Positions 37,617 to 47,182 are shown, counted from the first letter of the stretch. The stretch is DNA of 64,000 bases from Variovorax terrae (GCF_022809125.1 NZ_JALGBI010000001.1:434001-498000); one strand, 5' to 3'. The notes: generated by a model from the letters alone, not told the origin. Made by a program: numbers and translations.

Positions 37617-38495
37617 ATGGCGGCGCCTTACCCGGTCGGTGTCATCGGCGTCGGCAACATGGGCGCCGGCATGGCGGCCAACCTGCTGGCCCGGGGCTGG
37701 CCGGTGCGGGTGTGCGACCTGGATCCGGTCCGCACCGCGGAATTGACCTCCCAGGGCGCCGAGGTCCGCGCCAGTGGGTCATTGATTGCTATGGATTCGA
37801 CAGCAATCATCGTCTGCGTGGTGGACGCGGCCCAGACCGAAGCCGTGCTGTTCGGCCCCGACGGCGCGGCCGGTGCGCTGCGGCCCGGCCAAGCCGTGCT
37901 GCTGTGCCCCACCATCGCGCCGCAGGACACCGAGGACTTCGCCCGCCGGCTGGCAGCGCTGGGCGTGCACGCCATCGACGCGCCCCTGTCGGGCGGGCCG
38001 GTCCGGGCGCGCGACGGCAGCATGAGCCTCATGGTGGCCTGCGCCGACGCGGCGTTCGAGGCGCACCGCGGTTTGATCGAGACACTGTCCAGCCGCGTCT
38101 TCCGCATCAGCCGGCGGCCGGGCGACGGCGCGCGCACCAAGCTGGTCAACAACCTGCTGGCGGGCATCAACCTCGTGGGGGCGGCCGAGGTGCTGGCGCT
38201 GGCGGAGCGCATGGGGCTTGATCCTGGCGCCACCCTGGACGTGATCGAGCAGTCCAGCGGCCAGAGCTGGATCGGCTCGGACCGCATGCGCCGCGCCGTC
38301 GCGGGCGACTACGCGCCGCGCGCCCATGTGACGCTGCTGGAAAAAGACACGCGGCTGGCGGTACAGGCCGCCCGTGCCGCCGGGTTCGACGGGCCGCTGG
38401 GCGCGCGCGTGAGCGCCGTGTTTGCGCAGGCCCGCGAGGCCGGCCTGGCCGGCGAGGACGACGCGGCGATCTTCAAGCTGCTGCGCAAGACCTGA
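37617..38495 (+). CDS. NAD(P)-dependent beta-hydroxyacid dehydrogenase (3-hydroxyisobutyrate dehydrogenase family)
   Basis: Oxidises a beta-hydroxyacid; the exact substrate is uncertain (3-hydroxyisobutyrate, tartronate semialdehyde or similar). The 292 residues show the Rossmann motif VGVIGVGNMGAGMAANLLARG, the substrate motif DAPLSGGPVRARDGSMSLMV, and catalytic Lys in GARTKLVNNLLAGINLVGAAE. The ATG at 37617 is used; a GTG at 37608 overlapping the rodA stop (GTGA) would add three residues and suggests coupling. A 42-bp element lies in frame near residue 50. Confidence 0.9.
   Translation: MAAPYPVGVIGVGNMGAGMAANLLARGWPVRVCDLDPVRTAELTSQGAEVRASGSLIAMDSTAIIVCVVDAAQTEAVLFGPDGAAGALRPGQAVLLCPTIAPQDTEDFARRLAALGVHAIDAPLSGGPVRARDGSMSLMVACADAAFEAHRGLIETLSSRVFRISRRPGDGARTKLVNNLLAGINLVGAAEVLALAERMGLDPGATLDVIEQSSGQSWIGSDRMRRAVAGDYAPRAHVTLLEKDTRLAVQAARAAGFDGPLGARVSAVFAQAREAGLAGEDDAAIFKLLRKT
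37764..37805 (+). repeat. 42-bp dispersed element, copy 8 (in frame inside dehydrogenase)
   Basis: GTCC, 19 bases with GGGTCATTG, then TGCTATGGATTCGACAGCA. It is translated in the same frame as copy 6 (VRASGSLIAMDSTA). Confidence 0.75.
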
Positions 38496-38563
38496 AGCAT
38501 CGCTGCCGCCGCTGCGGGCGGGCCGGTGCAACCTTGCCGCCGCGCGGGGGATGGGGCTCGGCC

Positions 38564-38569
38564 TAAAAT
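38564..38569 (+). promoter_or_regulatory. -10 hexamer six bases before tldD ATG
   Basis: TAAAAT, then GGGCCC, then ATG at 38576. No ribosome site. Confidence 0.48.
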
Positions 38570-38575
38570 GGGCCC

Positions 38576-40036
38576 ATGATCTCCCGCGAACCCACCCTTG
38601 AGCGCCTGGCCACGGCCCAGCGCCTGCTGCTCGAACCCTTTGGCCTCAACGAATCGCACCTGAGCCGCGCGCTGGCCGAGATCACCGCGCACAAGGTGGA
38701 CGACGCCGACCTGTATTTCCAGTACACGCGCAGCGAAGGCTGGAGCCTGGAGGAGGGCATCGTCAAGACCGGCTCGTTCAGCATCGACCAGGGCGTGGGC
38801 GTGCGCGCGGTCAGCGGCGAAAAGACCGCCTTCGCCTATTCCGACGACATCTCCGAAGCCTCGCTGCTGGATGCGGCTCGCACCGTGCGCTCCATTTCGG
38901 CTGCGGCCCGGGGAGGCCGGGCCAAAGTGGCGCCCAGGAAGGTCGCTTCGAGCCGCTCGCTGTACCAGGGGCTGGACCCGATCGCCACGCTGGACAGCAC
39001 GGCCAAGGTGCACCTGCTCGAAAAGGTCGAACAACTGGCCCGCGCCCGGGACCCGCGCGTGGCGCAGGTGATGGCGGGCTTGGCCAGCGAATACGACGTG
39101 GTGATGGTGGCGCGCGCCGACGGCACGCTGGCGGCCGATGTGCGCCCGCTGGTGCGCCTGAGTGTGACCGTGATTGCCGAACAGAACGGCCGCCGCGAAA
39201 TGGGCTCGGGCGGCGGCGGCGGGCGCTTCGGCCTGGCCTATTTCGATGACGAGCACATCGCTTCGTATGTGAACGACGCAGTCAATGCCGCGCTGACCAA
39301 CCTCGAATCGCGCCCGGCCCCGGCCGGCGAGATGACCGTGGTGCTTGGCCCCGGCTGGCCCGGCATCCTGCTGCACGAAGCCATCGGCCACGGGCTGGAA
39401 GGCGACTTCAACCGCAAGGGCTCGAGCGCCTTCAGCGGCCGCATCGGCCAGCGCGTGGCGGCCAAGGGCGTCACCGTGCTGGACGACGGCACCATCGCCG
39501 ACCGCCGCGGCTCGCTCAACGTCGATGACGAGGGCAACGCCAGCCAGCGCAACGTGCTGATCGAGGACGGCATCCTCAAAGGCTACATCCAGGACGCGAT
39601 GAATGCGCGCCTGATGAAGGTTCGGCCCACCGGCAACGGCCGGCGCGAGAGCTACGCCCACATCCCGATGCCGCGCATGACCAACACCTACATGCTGGGC
39701 GGCTCGCGGGTGCCCGAAGAAATTGTGGCCAGCATCAAGAAGGGCCTGTACGCCACCAACTTCGGCGGCGGCCAGGTCGACATCACCTCCGGCAAGTTCG
39801 TGTTCTCCGCGAGCGAGGCCTTCTGGGTCGAGAACGGCAAGATCCAGTACCCGGTCAAGGGCGCCACCATCGTGGGCAACGGGCCCGACGCGCTCACGCG
39901 CGTGAGCATGATCGGCAACGACATGGCGCTCGACCCCGGTGTGGGCACCTGCGGCAAGGAAGGCCAGAGCGTGCCGGTGGGCGTGGGCCAGCCGACGCTG
40001 CGCATCGACGGCCTGACCGTCGGCGGCACCGCCTGA
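38576..40036 (+). CDS. tldD: Metalloprotease TldD
   Basis: Zinc protease that works with PmbA/TldE in peptide maturation (microcin B17, CcdA turnover). The 486 residues carry the metal-binding HEAIGHGLEGD near residue 264, and the family segments GVGVRAVSGEKTAFAYSDD, GKGVTVLDDGTI-type AAKGVTVLDDGTIADRRGSL, and PRMTNTYMLGG. The TldE partner is not adjacent. TAAAAT six bases before the ATG suggests a leaderless transcript. Confidence 0.96.
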   Translation: MISREPTLERLATAQRLLLEPFGLNESHLSRALAEITAHKVDDADLYFQYTRSEGWSLEEGIVKTGSFSIDQGVGVRAVSGEKTAFAYSDDISEASLLDAARTVRSISAAARGGRAKVAPRKVASSRSLYQGLDPIATLDSTAKVHLLEKVEQLARARDPRVAQVMAGLASEYDVVMVARADGTLAADVRPLVRLSVTVIAEQNGRREMGSGGGGGRFGLAYFDDEHIASYVNDAVNAALTNLESRPAPAGEMTVVLGPGWPGILLHEAIGHGLEGDFNRKGSSAFSGRIGQRVAAKGVTVLDDGTIADRRGSLNVDDEGNASQRNVLIEDGILKGYIQDAMNARLMKVRPTGNGRRESYAHIPMPRMTNTYMLGGSRVPEEIVASIKKGLYATNFGGGQVDITSGKFVFSASEAFWVENGKIQYPVKGATIVGNGPDALTRVSMIGNDMALDPGVGTCGKEGQSVPVGVGQPTLRIDGLTVGGTA

Positions 40037-40125
40037 GCCAGGCCCCGGCGTCGCATGGGCTGCCTCGTCCGCGCCGGATGCGCCGCCGCTTGGCAGAGCC
40101 ACGCTGTCCCCGCACAATGCAGGCC

Positions 40126-40674
40126 ATGACACCCTCGCGACTGAGCATCGACCCTTCCACCCAGCTGCCCCACGCCCAGAGTTTCAGCGAGCTGAGCCAT
40201 TTCCTGCGCTCGGCCGTGGCCGACGAAGAGACGCTGCAGCTGGGTGACAGCATGGGCCTGCTGGCCTCGCACATCGAGGCCATCGTGGCGGCGCTCAAGC
40301 AGGGGCATGACCGGGCCGCCGTGGCCCCTTTGCTGATGGACCTGCTGACCATCCTGCGCGAGCACCGGGCCCTGGTGATCGGACTGAACACGGCCTGGCG
40401 CGGCCTGTACGAGTACGCCTCCTATCTCGCGGCGCTCAACAACTTCCGGGTGCTGATCGGCCAGTGGCTGCTGGACAAGGACGGGCGGCGCGAGCCGGCG
40501 GCCGGGTTCGAGGATTTCGAGCTGATCGCCTGGCGCACCCTCGGCGAGGGCATGCTGCTGATCGATATCTATGACCAGTGGCGCGGGCGCGAGCAGCAGG
40601 AATCGGCGCTCGGCACCCTCGAGGATCCGCGCGCGGAACGGGCCCGCAACTGGTGGAGCCGGCTGCGCGGATAG
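40126..40674 (+). CDS. Conserved hypothetical protein, helical
   Basis: A 182-residue protein not recognised. It is mostly predicted helical and soluble, with FSELSHFLRSAVADEETLQLGDSM and an aromatic stretch YEYASYLAALNNFRVLIGQWLL. The start at 40126 (MTPSRLSIDP) follows an in-frame ATG at 40117; neither has a strong ribosome site. It lies between tldD and the aroG leader, in the same direction. Codon use is like its neighbours, so it is a real gene with no inferred function. Confidence 0.75.
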   Translation: MTPSRLSIDPSTQLPHAQSFSELSHFLRSAVADEETLQLGDSMGLLASHIEAIVAALKQGHDRAAVAPLLMDLLTILREHRALVIGLNTAWRGLYEYASYLAALNNFRVLIGQWLLDKDGRREPAAGFEDFELIAWRTLGEGMLLIDIYDQWRGREQQESALGTLEDPRAERARNWWSRLRG

Positions 40675-40727
40675 GCGCGCGCAGGGTTTGCAACCCGCCC
40701 GGATTTCGCCGCCTTCGCCGGTTGTGA

Positions 40728-40733
40728 TACATT
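40728..40733 (+). promoter_or_regulatory. Candidate -10 of the aroG transcript
   Basis: TACATT within TTGTGATACATTC lies seven bases before the leader peptide ATG, implying that the leader RNA begins at or next to that ATG. No convincing -35 is seen. Confidence 0.4.
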
Positions 40734-40740
40734 CTTTCCC

Positions 40741-40809
40741 ATGCATCCAGCCCGTTTTTATTTCGGCTACTTTTGGTTCTCAAGCGCCACCGGCGGTAGA
40801 GAGATCTGA
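40741..40809 (+). CDS. Aromatic-rich leader peptide of aroG (attenuator)
   Basis: A 22-codon frame begins ATGCATCCAG, encodes MHPAR, then FYFGYFWF (Phe4, Tyr2, Trp1 in eight residues), then SSATGGREI and stops. It lies 106 bp upstream of the aroG start. Seven aromatic codons in a block is the hallmark of attenuation leader peptides that sense aromatic aminoacyl-tRNA. The codons after the aromatic block (ACC GGC GGT) form one arm of the antiterminator. Confidence 0.85.
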   Translation: MHPARFYFGYFWFSSATGGREI

Positions 40810-40871
40810 GCGTACCCGTAAAAAACGCACCGAATCTCCCCCAAACCGCCGGCCACCCCGGCGGTTTTTTT
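40790..40871 (+). promoter_or_regulatory. aroG attenuator: antiterminator and terminator helices
   Basis: Segment 2 CCGGCGGT (40790-40797, inside the leader peptide) pairs perfectly with segment 3 ACCGCCGG (40845-40852); GAGAT/ATCTC (40801-40805/40834-40838) extends this antiterminator. Segment 3 alternatively pairs with segment 4 CCGGCGG (40858-40864) followed by seven T, forming the terminator. A ribosome stalled at aromatic codons would leave segment 2 free and allow read-through. One reaching the stop would mask it and cause termination. Confidence 0.88.
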
Positions 40872-40915
40872 ATGCCCATTTTCTTTTTGAACCCAGCGAA
40901 ACAAGGAGCGACCCC

Positions 40916-42037
<1,122 letters not shown>

Positions 42038-42068
42038 TCTTCTCCCCCGTTTATGGGGGACGCAGGCG

Positions 42069-42098
42069 TTTACAGGCATGTCGCGGCGGCGGTATAGT
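42069..42098 (+). promoter_or_regulatory. Strong sigma70-type promoter after aroG
   Basis: TTTACA (42069-42074) and TATAGT (42093-42098), each 5/6 to consensus, are 18 bp apart. The predicted start near 42105 would give the next gene its own transcript with a leader of about 60 bases. Confidence 0.75.
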
Positions 42099-42166
42099 CA
42101 AAACGGTGCATCCAAAAGGGTGCCCGGGCCGTATCTAGTACCAGTCATTCATACGCGTCATATTCT

Positions 42167-43189
42167 GTGGAGCAACCTGTTCTTTGGCTGGGGATGGCCG
42201 GCTTTGCGCCGGAACGGCAAACGCAGCTCGCGGCCCTGTTGGCCAGCCAGCCGGCGGGATGGCCGGCGTGGCGCCGCGCCAAGTTTTCCGAGGCGGATGC
42301 CTGGTGGGTGGAGGGCCGCGGCGTGCGGCTGCTCAACGGCAGCACCCTGAAGATTCCCGTCGAGCACGATGCGGCCGATGCATCGATCCAGCTCAACCTG
42401 GACGAGATCGACCGGCCGATCGCCTTCTCGACGCCGCTGGCTCCCCGGGGCTTCGAGCCCAAGTACACGTTCGATCCGGCGTCCGAGCCCAGCGTGCGCA
42501 CGGTGCTGCAGCAGTTCGAGGGCTGGCTGAGGCCGCTGCGGGCGCAGTTCGCGCTGGGCGCCGAAATCCTGGCGCGCGAGGACAACCTCAGGCCCGCCGT
42601 CTACCACGTCAGCTACCGCGGCAGCATGTTGGCCGTGGTCGACCTGCACGAGTGGCAGGTTGGCATCGCGCCGACCGTGCGCCCGATCGACTTCGAGCAG
42701 GCCCACTGGGACAAGCGCCCTCCGGCGGCCAACGACATCCCCGAGCGCTTCGTGCGCATCAGCCTGGCGCAGCTGATGTGGACCTACGCCCAGCGCACCG
42801 AGCGGGATGTGCTGCCGCAGCGCTACCGCAGCGGGCCGATCTACTTTCGCCGCTCGCCGCGCGTGCCCCTGCGCTGGCTCAAGGATTCGCAATTGCTGCT
42901 GCTGCGCGAACTGTCGCTCGCCCCCGGCAGCTTCGAGGTGCTGCAGCAGCGCACCGCCCTGGCGCCGGTGCAACTGGCGCGCGACCTGGCCAGCCTTTAC
43001 TTTGCCGGCTCGATCACCTCCACCCGCACCAGCGCGGCGGACGAAGAGGCCCTGCGGCGCGACGGCAACACCCTCAGCGTGCCGCCCGACACCCGGAGCT
43101 CGCTGCCCGGGCTCGACTCGCAGTTCATCGGGCGTTCGGTGGAACTGCCGTCCGACCTGACGGCGCCTGCGCCTTTGCGATTCGATTAA
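42167..43189 (+). CDS. Conserved hypothetical protein
   Basis: A 340-residue soluble protein starting with GTG (MEQPVLWLGMAGFAPERQTQ). It was not recognised. It has a Trp-rich N-terminal half, a central segment LRPAVYHVSYRGSMLAVVDLHEWQVG, and a helical C-terminal half with LRWLKDSQLLLLRELSLAPGSFEVLQQ. There is no signal peptide or membrane segment. Good codon bias and an upstream promoter with consensus-like hexamers support a real gene. It converges with the MFS gene, whose end overlaps by four bases. Confidence 0.8.
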   Translation: MEQPVLWLGMAGFAPERQTQLAALLASQPAGWPAWRRAKFSEADAWWVEGRGVRLLNGSTLKIPVEHDAADASIQLNLDEIDRPIAFSTPLAPRGFEPKYTFDPASEPSVRTVLQQFEGWLRPLRAQFALGAEILAREDNLRPAVYHVSYRGSMLAVVDLHEWQVGIAPTVRPIDFEQAHWDKRPPAANDIPERFVRISLAQLMWTYAQRTERDVLPQRYRSGPIYFRRSPRVPLRWLKDSQLLLLRELSLAPGSFEVLQQRTALAPVQLARDLASLYFAGSITSTRTSAADEEALRRDGNTLSVPPDTRSSLPGLDSQFIGRSVELPSDLTAPAPLRFD

Positions 43190-44754
43190 CGGAGGCGGCG
43201 CTGCACAAGCAGGGCCACGCCCATCAGCAGCGCAAGCACGGCGATCAGCCGGTACAGGTCCTCGCTCGCGATCAGCAGGGCCTGCTGGTCGAGCAGGCCG
43301 GCCAACTGGGCCGAGGCGGCCTGGCTGGCCTGCGCCGGGTCCAGGCCGGATGCGGCGAACGCGCCCTTCACCGAATCCATCCATGACGCCGCCTGGGCCG
43401 GGTGCCGGCCGAGCGCGTCGCTGAGCGCGCCATGCACCACGAACTGCCGGTTCTCCAGCATCACGGCGCCGAAGGCCGAGGCAAAGGACTGCGCCACCTG
43501 GCGCAGCAGGTTCTTGCTCTGGTAGCCATGCGGGAAGTCCTCCGCGCGCAGCTCGCGGAAAGTCAGCCCCGCGATCGGGATCACCACCAGCACGCCGAAC
43601 AGGCCCTTGCCGATCAGGCCGGGCAGCAGTGTCCCAAGCCCCGCTGCGGGAGGCAGCCGCGACAGCCAGAGCGCGGCGGCGGCCATCAAGGCCAGGCCGG
43701 CGAGGATCAGCGGCTTTTTGCGCGGCGTCCTGGCGCCGAAGCGCATGTAGATCAGCGCGGCGCCCAGGCTCACGAGCCCGGCCAGGCTGTTGAGCCATCC
43801 GGTTACGTCCAGCGGCAGGCCCAGGGCCTGTCCGGCAAACACCGGGAAGACATAGCCGTTGAGCGTGGACACCAGGTAATAGAGAAAGTAGAACGCCAGC
43901 CCGGTGAGGTAGACCGGGTTGCCGAGCGCGCGCAGCTGCAGCAGCGGCGTGGGGTGGCGGTGCTGGTGCCGCAGGAAGGCCGCGAGCAGCCCGGCGCCGA
44001 GCAGGGCCAGCGCCAGCACATGGGCCGGGTGCGAAAAGATGTCGAAGCGCGCCTCGCTGAAACCCCATTGCAGCGCCACCGCCGCGGCCCCGAACACCAG
44101 CAGCGGCGCCAGCGACCAGCCGGTGTCCTCGCGCGAGGGCTCGGCGTCGGGCAGCAGCAGCCAGCAGCCCAGCAGGCCGAGCGCGGCCAGCGGCAGCACG
44201 CCATAGAACACGTCGCGCCAGCTGCCGTGGTCGATCAGCCAGGCCGCCGCGACCGGGCCCAGCGCGCCGGCGATGAAGATGCCGATCATGAACCACTTCA
44301 TCGCCCGCGGCCGCTCCGCGGGCGTGAACATGAGGGGCACCAGGATGCGGCAGCTGGTGAAGAAGGCGCCGGCGCTGACGCCCTGCACGAAGCGCGCGGC
44401 CAGCAGCTGCGCCAGCGAATCGCTGGTGGCGGCCAGCAGGGTGCCGGCCATGAACAGGCCGAGCGCGGCCGTGAGGTAGCGCCGGTAGCCGAAGCGGCGC
44501 GCCAGCCACTGCTGCTTGAGGATCATCAGCATGCTGCCCACGGCATAGGCAGCCTGCGCCAGCGCGAAGCTGCGCGGATCGGCATCGACGCCGCCCATGA
44601 TGTGGCGCGACGCGAACACGAACATGATGCTTTCGAGAAACTCCACCGAGGTAACCAGCGCCAACAGCGCCATGAGCAGGCTCTGGCGCTGCCGGTGGCC
44701 GAGCCAGGCCAGCCGGCTCGCGTGTGCCTGCGCCTGGCGTGTCCCGGTGCTCAC
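43186..44754 (-). CDS. MFS drug-efflux transporter, EmrB/DHA2 type
   Basis: Inner-membrane proton-coupled exporter. The 522 residues form about 14 membrane segments. Recognisable parts are SFALAQAAYAVGSMLMILKQ, the loop WLARRFGYRRYLTAALGLFMAG (motif A-like), ARFVQGVSAGAFFTSCRILVPLMF and GPVAAAWLIDHGSWRDVFYG (motif C-like). It overlaps the preceding MarR gene by four bases, the classic repressor-pump operon. No membrane-fusion EmrA partner is adjacent. The substrate is unknown. Confidence 0.9.
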   Translation of the reverse strand: MSTGTRQAQAHASRLAWLGHRQRQSLLMALLALVTSVEFLESIMFVFASRHIMGGVDADPRSFALAQAAYAVGSMLMILKQQWLARRFGYRRYLTAALGLFMAGTLLAATSDSLAQLLAARFVQGVSAGAFFTSCRILVPLMFTPAERPRAMKWFMIGIFIAGALGPVAAAWLIDHGSWRDVFYGVLPLAALGLLGCWLLLPDAEPSREDTGWSLAPLLVFGAAAVALQWGFSEARFDIFSHPAHVLALALLGAGLLAAFLRHQHRHPTPLLQLRALGNPVYLTGLAFYFLYYLVSTLNGYVFPVFAGQALGLPLDVTGWLNSLAGLVSLGAALIYMRFGARTPRKKPLILAGLALMAAAALWLSRLPPAAGLGTLLPGLIGKGLFGVLVVIPIAGLTFRELRAEDFPHGYQSKNLLRQVAQSFASAFGAVMLENRQFVVHGALSDALGRHPAQAASWMDSVKGAFAASGLDPAQASQAASAQLAGLLDQQALLIASEDLYRLIAVLALLMGVALLVQRRLR

Positions 44755-45239
44755 GGCTGCAGCTCCTGCAGCCTGGCATGCACCTGGGCCAGGCTGCGCG
44801 AGGTGCTGGCAAAGGCGGCGGGCTCCAGCGCCGTCCAGGCCTGGGTGTAGGCCTCGTGCACCAGCGGCGCGGCGCGCTTGAGCAGGCGCTGGCCGGCGGC
44901 GGTCAGCTCCAGCTCCAGGCTGCGCCGGTCGTGTGCGCTGGCATGGCGGCGCACCAGGTCGCGGCTTTCCAGTCCGTCGAGCAGCCGCGTCATCTGGGTG
45001 CGCGTGGCGTCGAGCACGGTGCCGAGCTCGGAGGGCATGGACAGCTTCTCGCGGTCGGTGGCCAGCATGCTCAGCACCAGGTACTGCTCCAGGTCGAGCG
45101 CCAGCGGCGCCAGCGCCCGCTGCGCATGCTGGCGCAGCAGCCGGGCCGTGCGCAGCAGCAGCCGCGAGCCCAGGATAAAGTCGCGCGGCGCCTGCGGGTG
45201 GTGGGCGCAGAAGCGGTCGATGCGTTCTTCGAAGGTCAT
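44751..45239 (-). CDS. MarR-family transcriptional regulator
   Basis: Winged-helix dimer likely repressing itself and the downstream efflux pump. The 162 residues from the ATG at 45239 read MTFEERIDRFCAHHPQAPRD; a TTG at 45266 would add nine residues but overlaps the operator-like repeats. The DNA-binding part contains MPSELGTVLDATRTQMTRLLDGLESRDLVRRHASAHDRRSLELELT, with the conserved wing D-R-R-S. The pump gene follows with a four-base overlap. Confidence 0.9.
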   Translation of the reverse strand: MTFEERIDRFCAHHPQAPRDFILGSRLLLRTARLLRQHAQRALAPLALDLEQYLVLSMLATDREKLSMPSELGTVLDATRTQMTRLLDGLESRDLVRRHASAHDRRSLELELTAAGQRLLKRAAPLVHEAYTQAWTALEPAAFASTSRSLAQVHARLQELQP

Positions 45240-45252
45240 GAGGGGCTCGCGG

Positions 45253-45291
45253 TCAATTGATTTCAAATGAAATTATATCAAATGAAGCAAA
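45253..45291 (-). promoter_or_regulatory. Operator candidate upstream of marR-MFS genes
   Basis: An AT-rich island in a GC-rich region. TCAAATGAA occurs twice as a direct repeat at 45263 and 45278, 15 bp apart. The first is within TTTCAAATGAAA, a 12-bp inverted repeat, and the block is bounded by CAATT and AAATTG. It is typical of MarR autoregulatory sites. Confidence 0.65.
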
Positions 45292-45394
45292 TTGAGGGTG
45301 GCGCCATGCCTTGCCGAGGCTGTTCAAAGGGTTTTTGCGAATTGCCGGTGCACCGGCGGCCGACGCACGATGCAGGCTCTGTCAGGAGCGAGCC

Positions 45395-45706
45395 ATGCGC
45401 AGCGAAGTCACGGTTTCATTCGGCCCCGAGGCCCCGGTCCGGATCGATCTGGACGAAGTGCAGCCCATGCCGCATGACGTGGCCCGCTGGTGGCTGGACG
45501 AGCAGTTCACGCGCATGGGCTGCGAGCCCCTGCGTCCCACGGGCAAGGTGCTGCTGGCCGACAAGGTGCTGTGCGTGGCGCAGGCCGCGGGGCCGAAGCA
45601 GTTCGGCGACGCCAGGTGGGCCAGCGAGTTTGCCCGCGCCAGCAGCGCCGCGCTGGCCAAGCCGGTGGTGCGCATCGACGTGCCCGGATTGACGGTTTCC
45701 TACTGA
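45395..45706 (+). CDS. Small conserved hypothetical protein
   Basis: A 103-residue soluble protein starting MRSEVTVSFGPEAPVRIDLD with AGGAG six bases before the ATG at 45395. The rest includes ARWWLDEQFTRMGCEPLRP and ADKVLCVAQAAGPKQFGDARWASEFARA. It was not recognised. It is divergent from marR and convergent with mpl. The good ribosome site and codon use support expression. Confidence 0.75.
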   Translation: MRSEVTVSFGPEAPVRIDLDEVQPMPHDVARWWLDEQFTRMGCEPLRPTGKVLLADKVLCVAQAAGPKQFGDARWASEFARASSAALAKPVVRIDVPGLTVSY

Positions 45707-45729
45707 TTCAAGAGTGAAAACAGCCGGAT

Positions 45730-45771
45730 GTCCTCGTGCAGCGAACATTGTGTGCTATTGATTCTGTAGCG
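45730..45771 (+). repeat. 42-bp dispersed element, copy 9 (across the 3' end of mpl)
   Basis: GTCC, 19 bases with ACATTG, then TGCTATTGATTCTGTAGCG. The hairpin part supplies the last codons and the TAG stop (45755-45757) of mpl on the other strand. Sequence before GTCC resembles that before copy 7. Confidence 0.8.
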
Positions 45772-47176
45772 CTTCGAGCAGCTTGGCGTGGACATTGCCA
45801 AAGCCGCCGTTGCTCATGCACAGCACATGGTCGCCCGGCCGGGCCGCCGCCCGCACCTGCGCGACCAGCGCCTCGATGCTGCCGGCCACCTCGGCGCGGG
45901 GGCCCATCGGCGCCAGCGCCTCGCGGGCGTCCCAGTCGAGCCCGCCGCTGTGGCAGAAGGCCAGATCGGCCTGCTCCAGGCTCCAGGGCAGCTGGGCCTT
46001 CATGGTGCCAAGCTTCATGGTGTTGCTGCGCGGTTCGAACACGGCGAGGATGCGCTGCCCCGGGCCGACCTGGCGGCGCAGGCCGTCGATCGTGGTGCGC
46101 ATGGCCGTGGGGTGGTGGGCGAAATCGTCGTAGACCGTGATGCCGCGGACCACGCCGCGCACCTCCATGCGGCGCCTGACGTTCTGGAACCGGCCCAGCG
46201 CTGCCGCGGCAACGGCCGGCGGCACGCCCACGTGCTGGGCGGCAGCGATGGTAGCCAGCGCATTGAGCTGGTTGTGCACGCCGCCCAGCGCCCAGTCCAC
46301 CGTGGCGACGCGCTCGCCTTGCTGCAGCACCTCGAAGCGGCCGGGCTCGCCCACGGCGGTGAAATCGCTGACCGTGGCGCCGAAGCTGCGCACCTCGCTC
46401 CAGCAACCCTGGTGCAGCACGCGCGCGAGGCTGTCCTCCAGGCCGTTCACCACGATGCGGCCCGAGGCCGGCACGGTGCGCACCAGATGGTGGAATTGGC
46501 GCTCGATGGCGGAGAGATCGTCGAAGATGTCGGCGTGATCGAACTCCAGGTTGTTCAGGATCGCGGTCCGCGGGCGGTAGTGCACGAACTTGCTGCGCTT
46601 GTCGAAGAAGGCGGTGTCGTACTCGTCGGCCTCGATCACGAAAGTTGTCCCTGTGCTGACCGCTGTCTGGGCTGCGCGGCCCTCCGGCGCTGCCGACAGG
46701 GCGCCCAGCCGGGCCGAGACCCCGAAATTCAGCGGCACGCCGCCCACCAGGAAGCCCGGCTGCAGCCCGGCGCACTCCAGCACCCAGGCCAGCATCGAGG
46801 TGGTGGTGGTCTTGCCGTGGGTGCCGGCCACGGCCAGCACGTGGCGGCCCTGCAGCACATGCTCGGCCAGCCACTGCGGGCCGCTGGTGTAGGGCGCCCC
46901 GGCGTCCAGAATGGCTTCCATCAGCGGGAATTTCGGGCGGCCGTCGGCCAGGCGGGCGCGCGACACCACATTGCCAACCACGAACAGGTCGGGCCGCAGC
47001 GCCATCTGGTCGGCGGAGAAGCCCTCGATCAGCTCGATGCCCAGCGCGCGCAGCTGGTCGCTCATCGGCGGGTAGACCCCGGCGTCGCAGCCCGTCACCT
47101 TGTGGCCGGCCTCGCGGGCCAGCGCCGCCAGCCCGCCCATGAACGTGCCGCAGATACCGAGAATGTGAATGTGCAT
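45755..47176 (-). CDS. mpl: UDP-MurNAc:L-Ala-gamma-D-Glu-meso-diaminopimelate ligase Mpl
   Basis: Murein-recycling ligase that joins recovered tripeptide to UDP-MurNAc. The 473 residues begin MHIHILGICGTFMGGLAALA, typical of Mpl rather than MurC. The P-loop is [16 protein letters not shown] near residue 110; VIEADEYDTAFFDKRSKFVHY and NNLEFDHADIFDDL are Mpl signatures. TAGAAT stands six bases before the ATG. The 3' end lies inside a 42-bp element, giving the C-terminal LQNQ. AmpD, acting earlier in the same route, is at 59 kb. Confidence 0.96.
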   Translation of the reverse strand: MHIHILGICGTFMGGLAALAREAGHKVTGCDAGVYPPMSDQLRALGIELIEGFSADQMALRPDLFVVGNVVSRARLADGRPKFPLMEAILDAGAPYTSGPQWLAEHVLQGRHVLAVAGTHGKTTTTSMLAWVLECAGLQPGFLVGGVPLNFGVSARLGALSAAPEGRAAQTAVSTGTTFVIEADEYDTAFFDKRSKFVHYRPRTAILNNLEFDHADIFDDLSAIERQFHHLVRTVPASGRIVVNGLEDSLARVLHQGCWSEVRSFGATVSDFTAVGEPGRFEVLQQGERVATVDWALGGVHNQLNALATIAAAQHVGVPPAVAAAALGRFQNVRRRMEVRGVVRGITVYDDFAHHPTAMRTTIDGLRRQVGPGQRILAVFEPRSNTMKLGTMKAQLPWSLEQADLAFCHSGGLDWDAREALAPMGPRAEVAGSIEALVAQVRAAARPGDHVLCMSNGGFGNVHAKLLEALQNQ

Positions 47177-47182
47177 GCGCCG

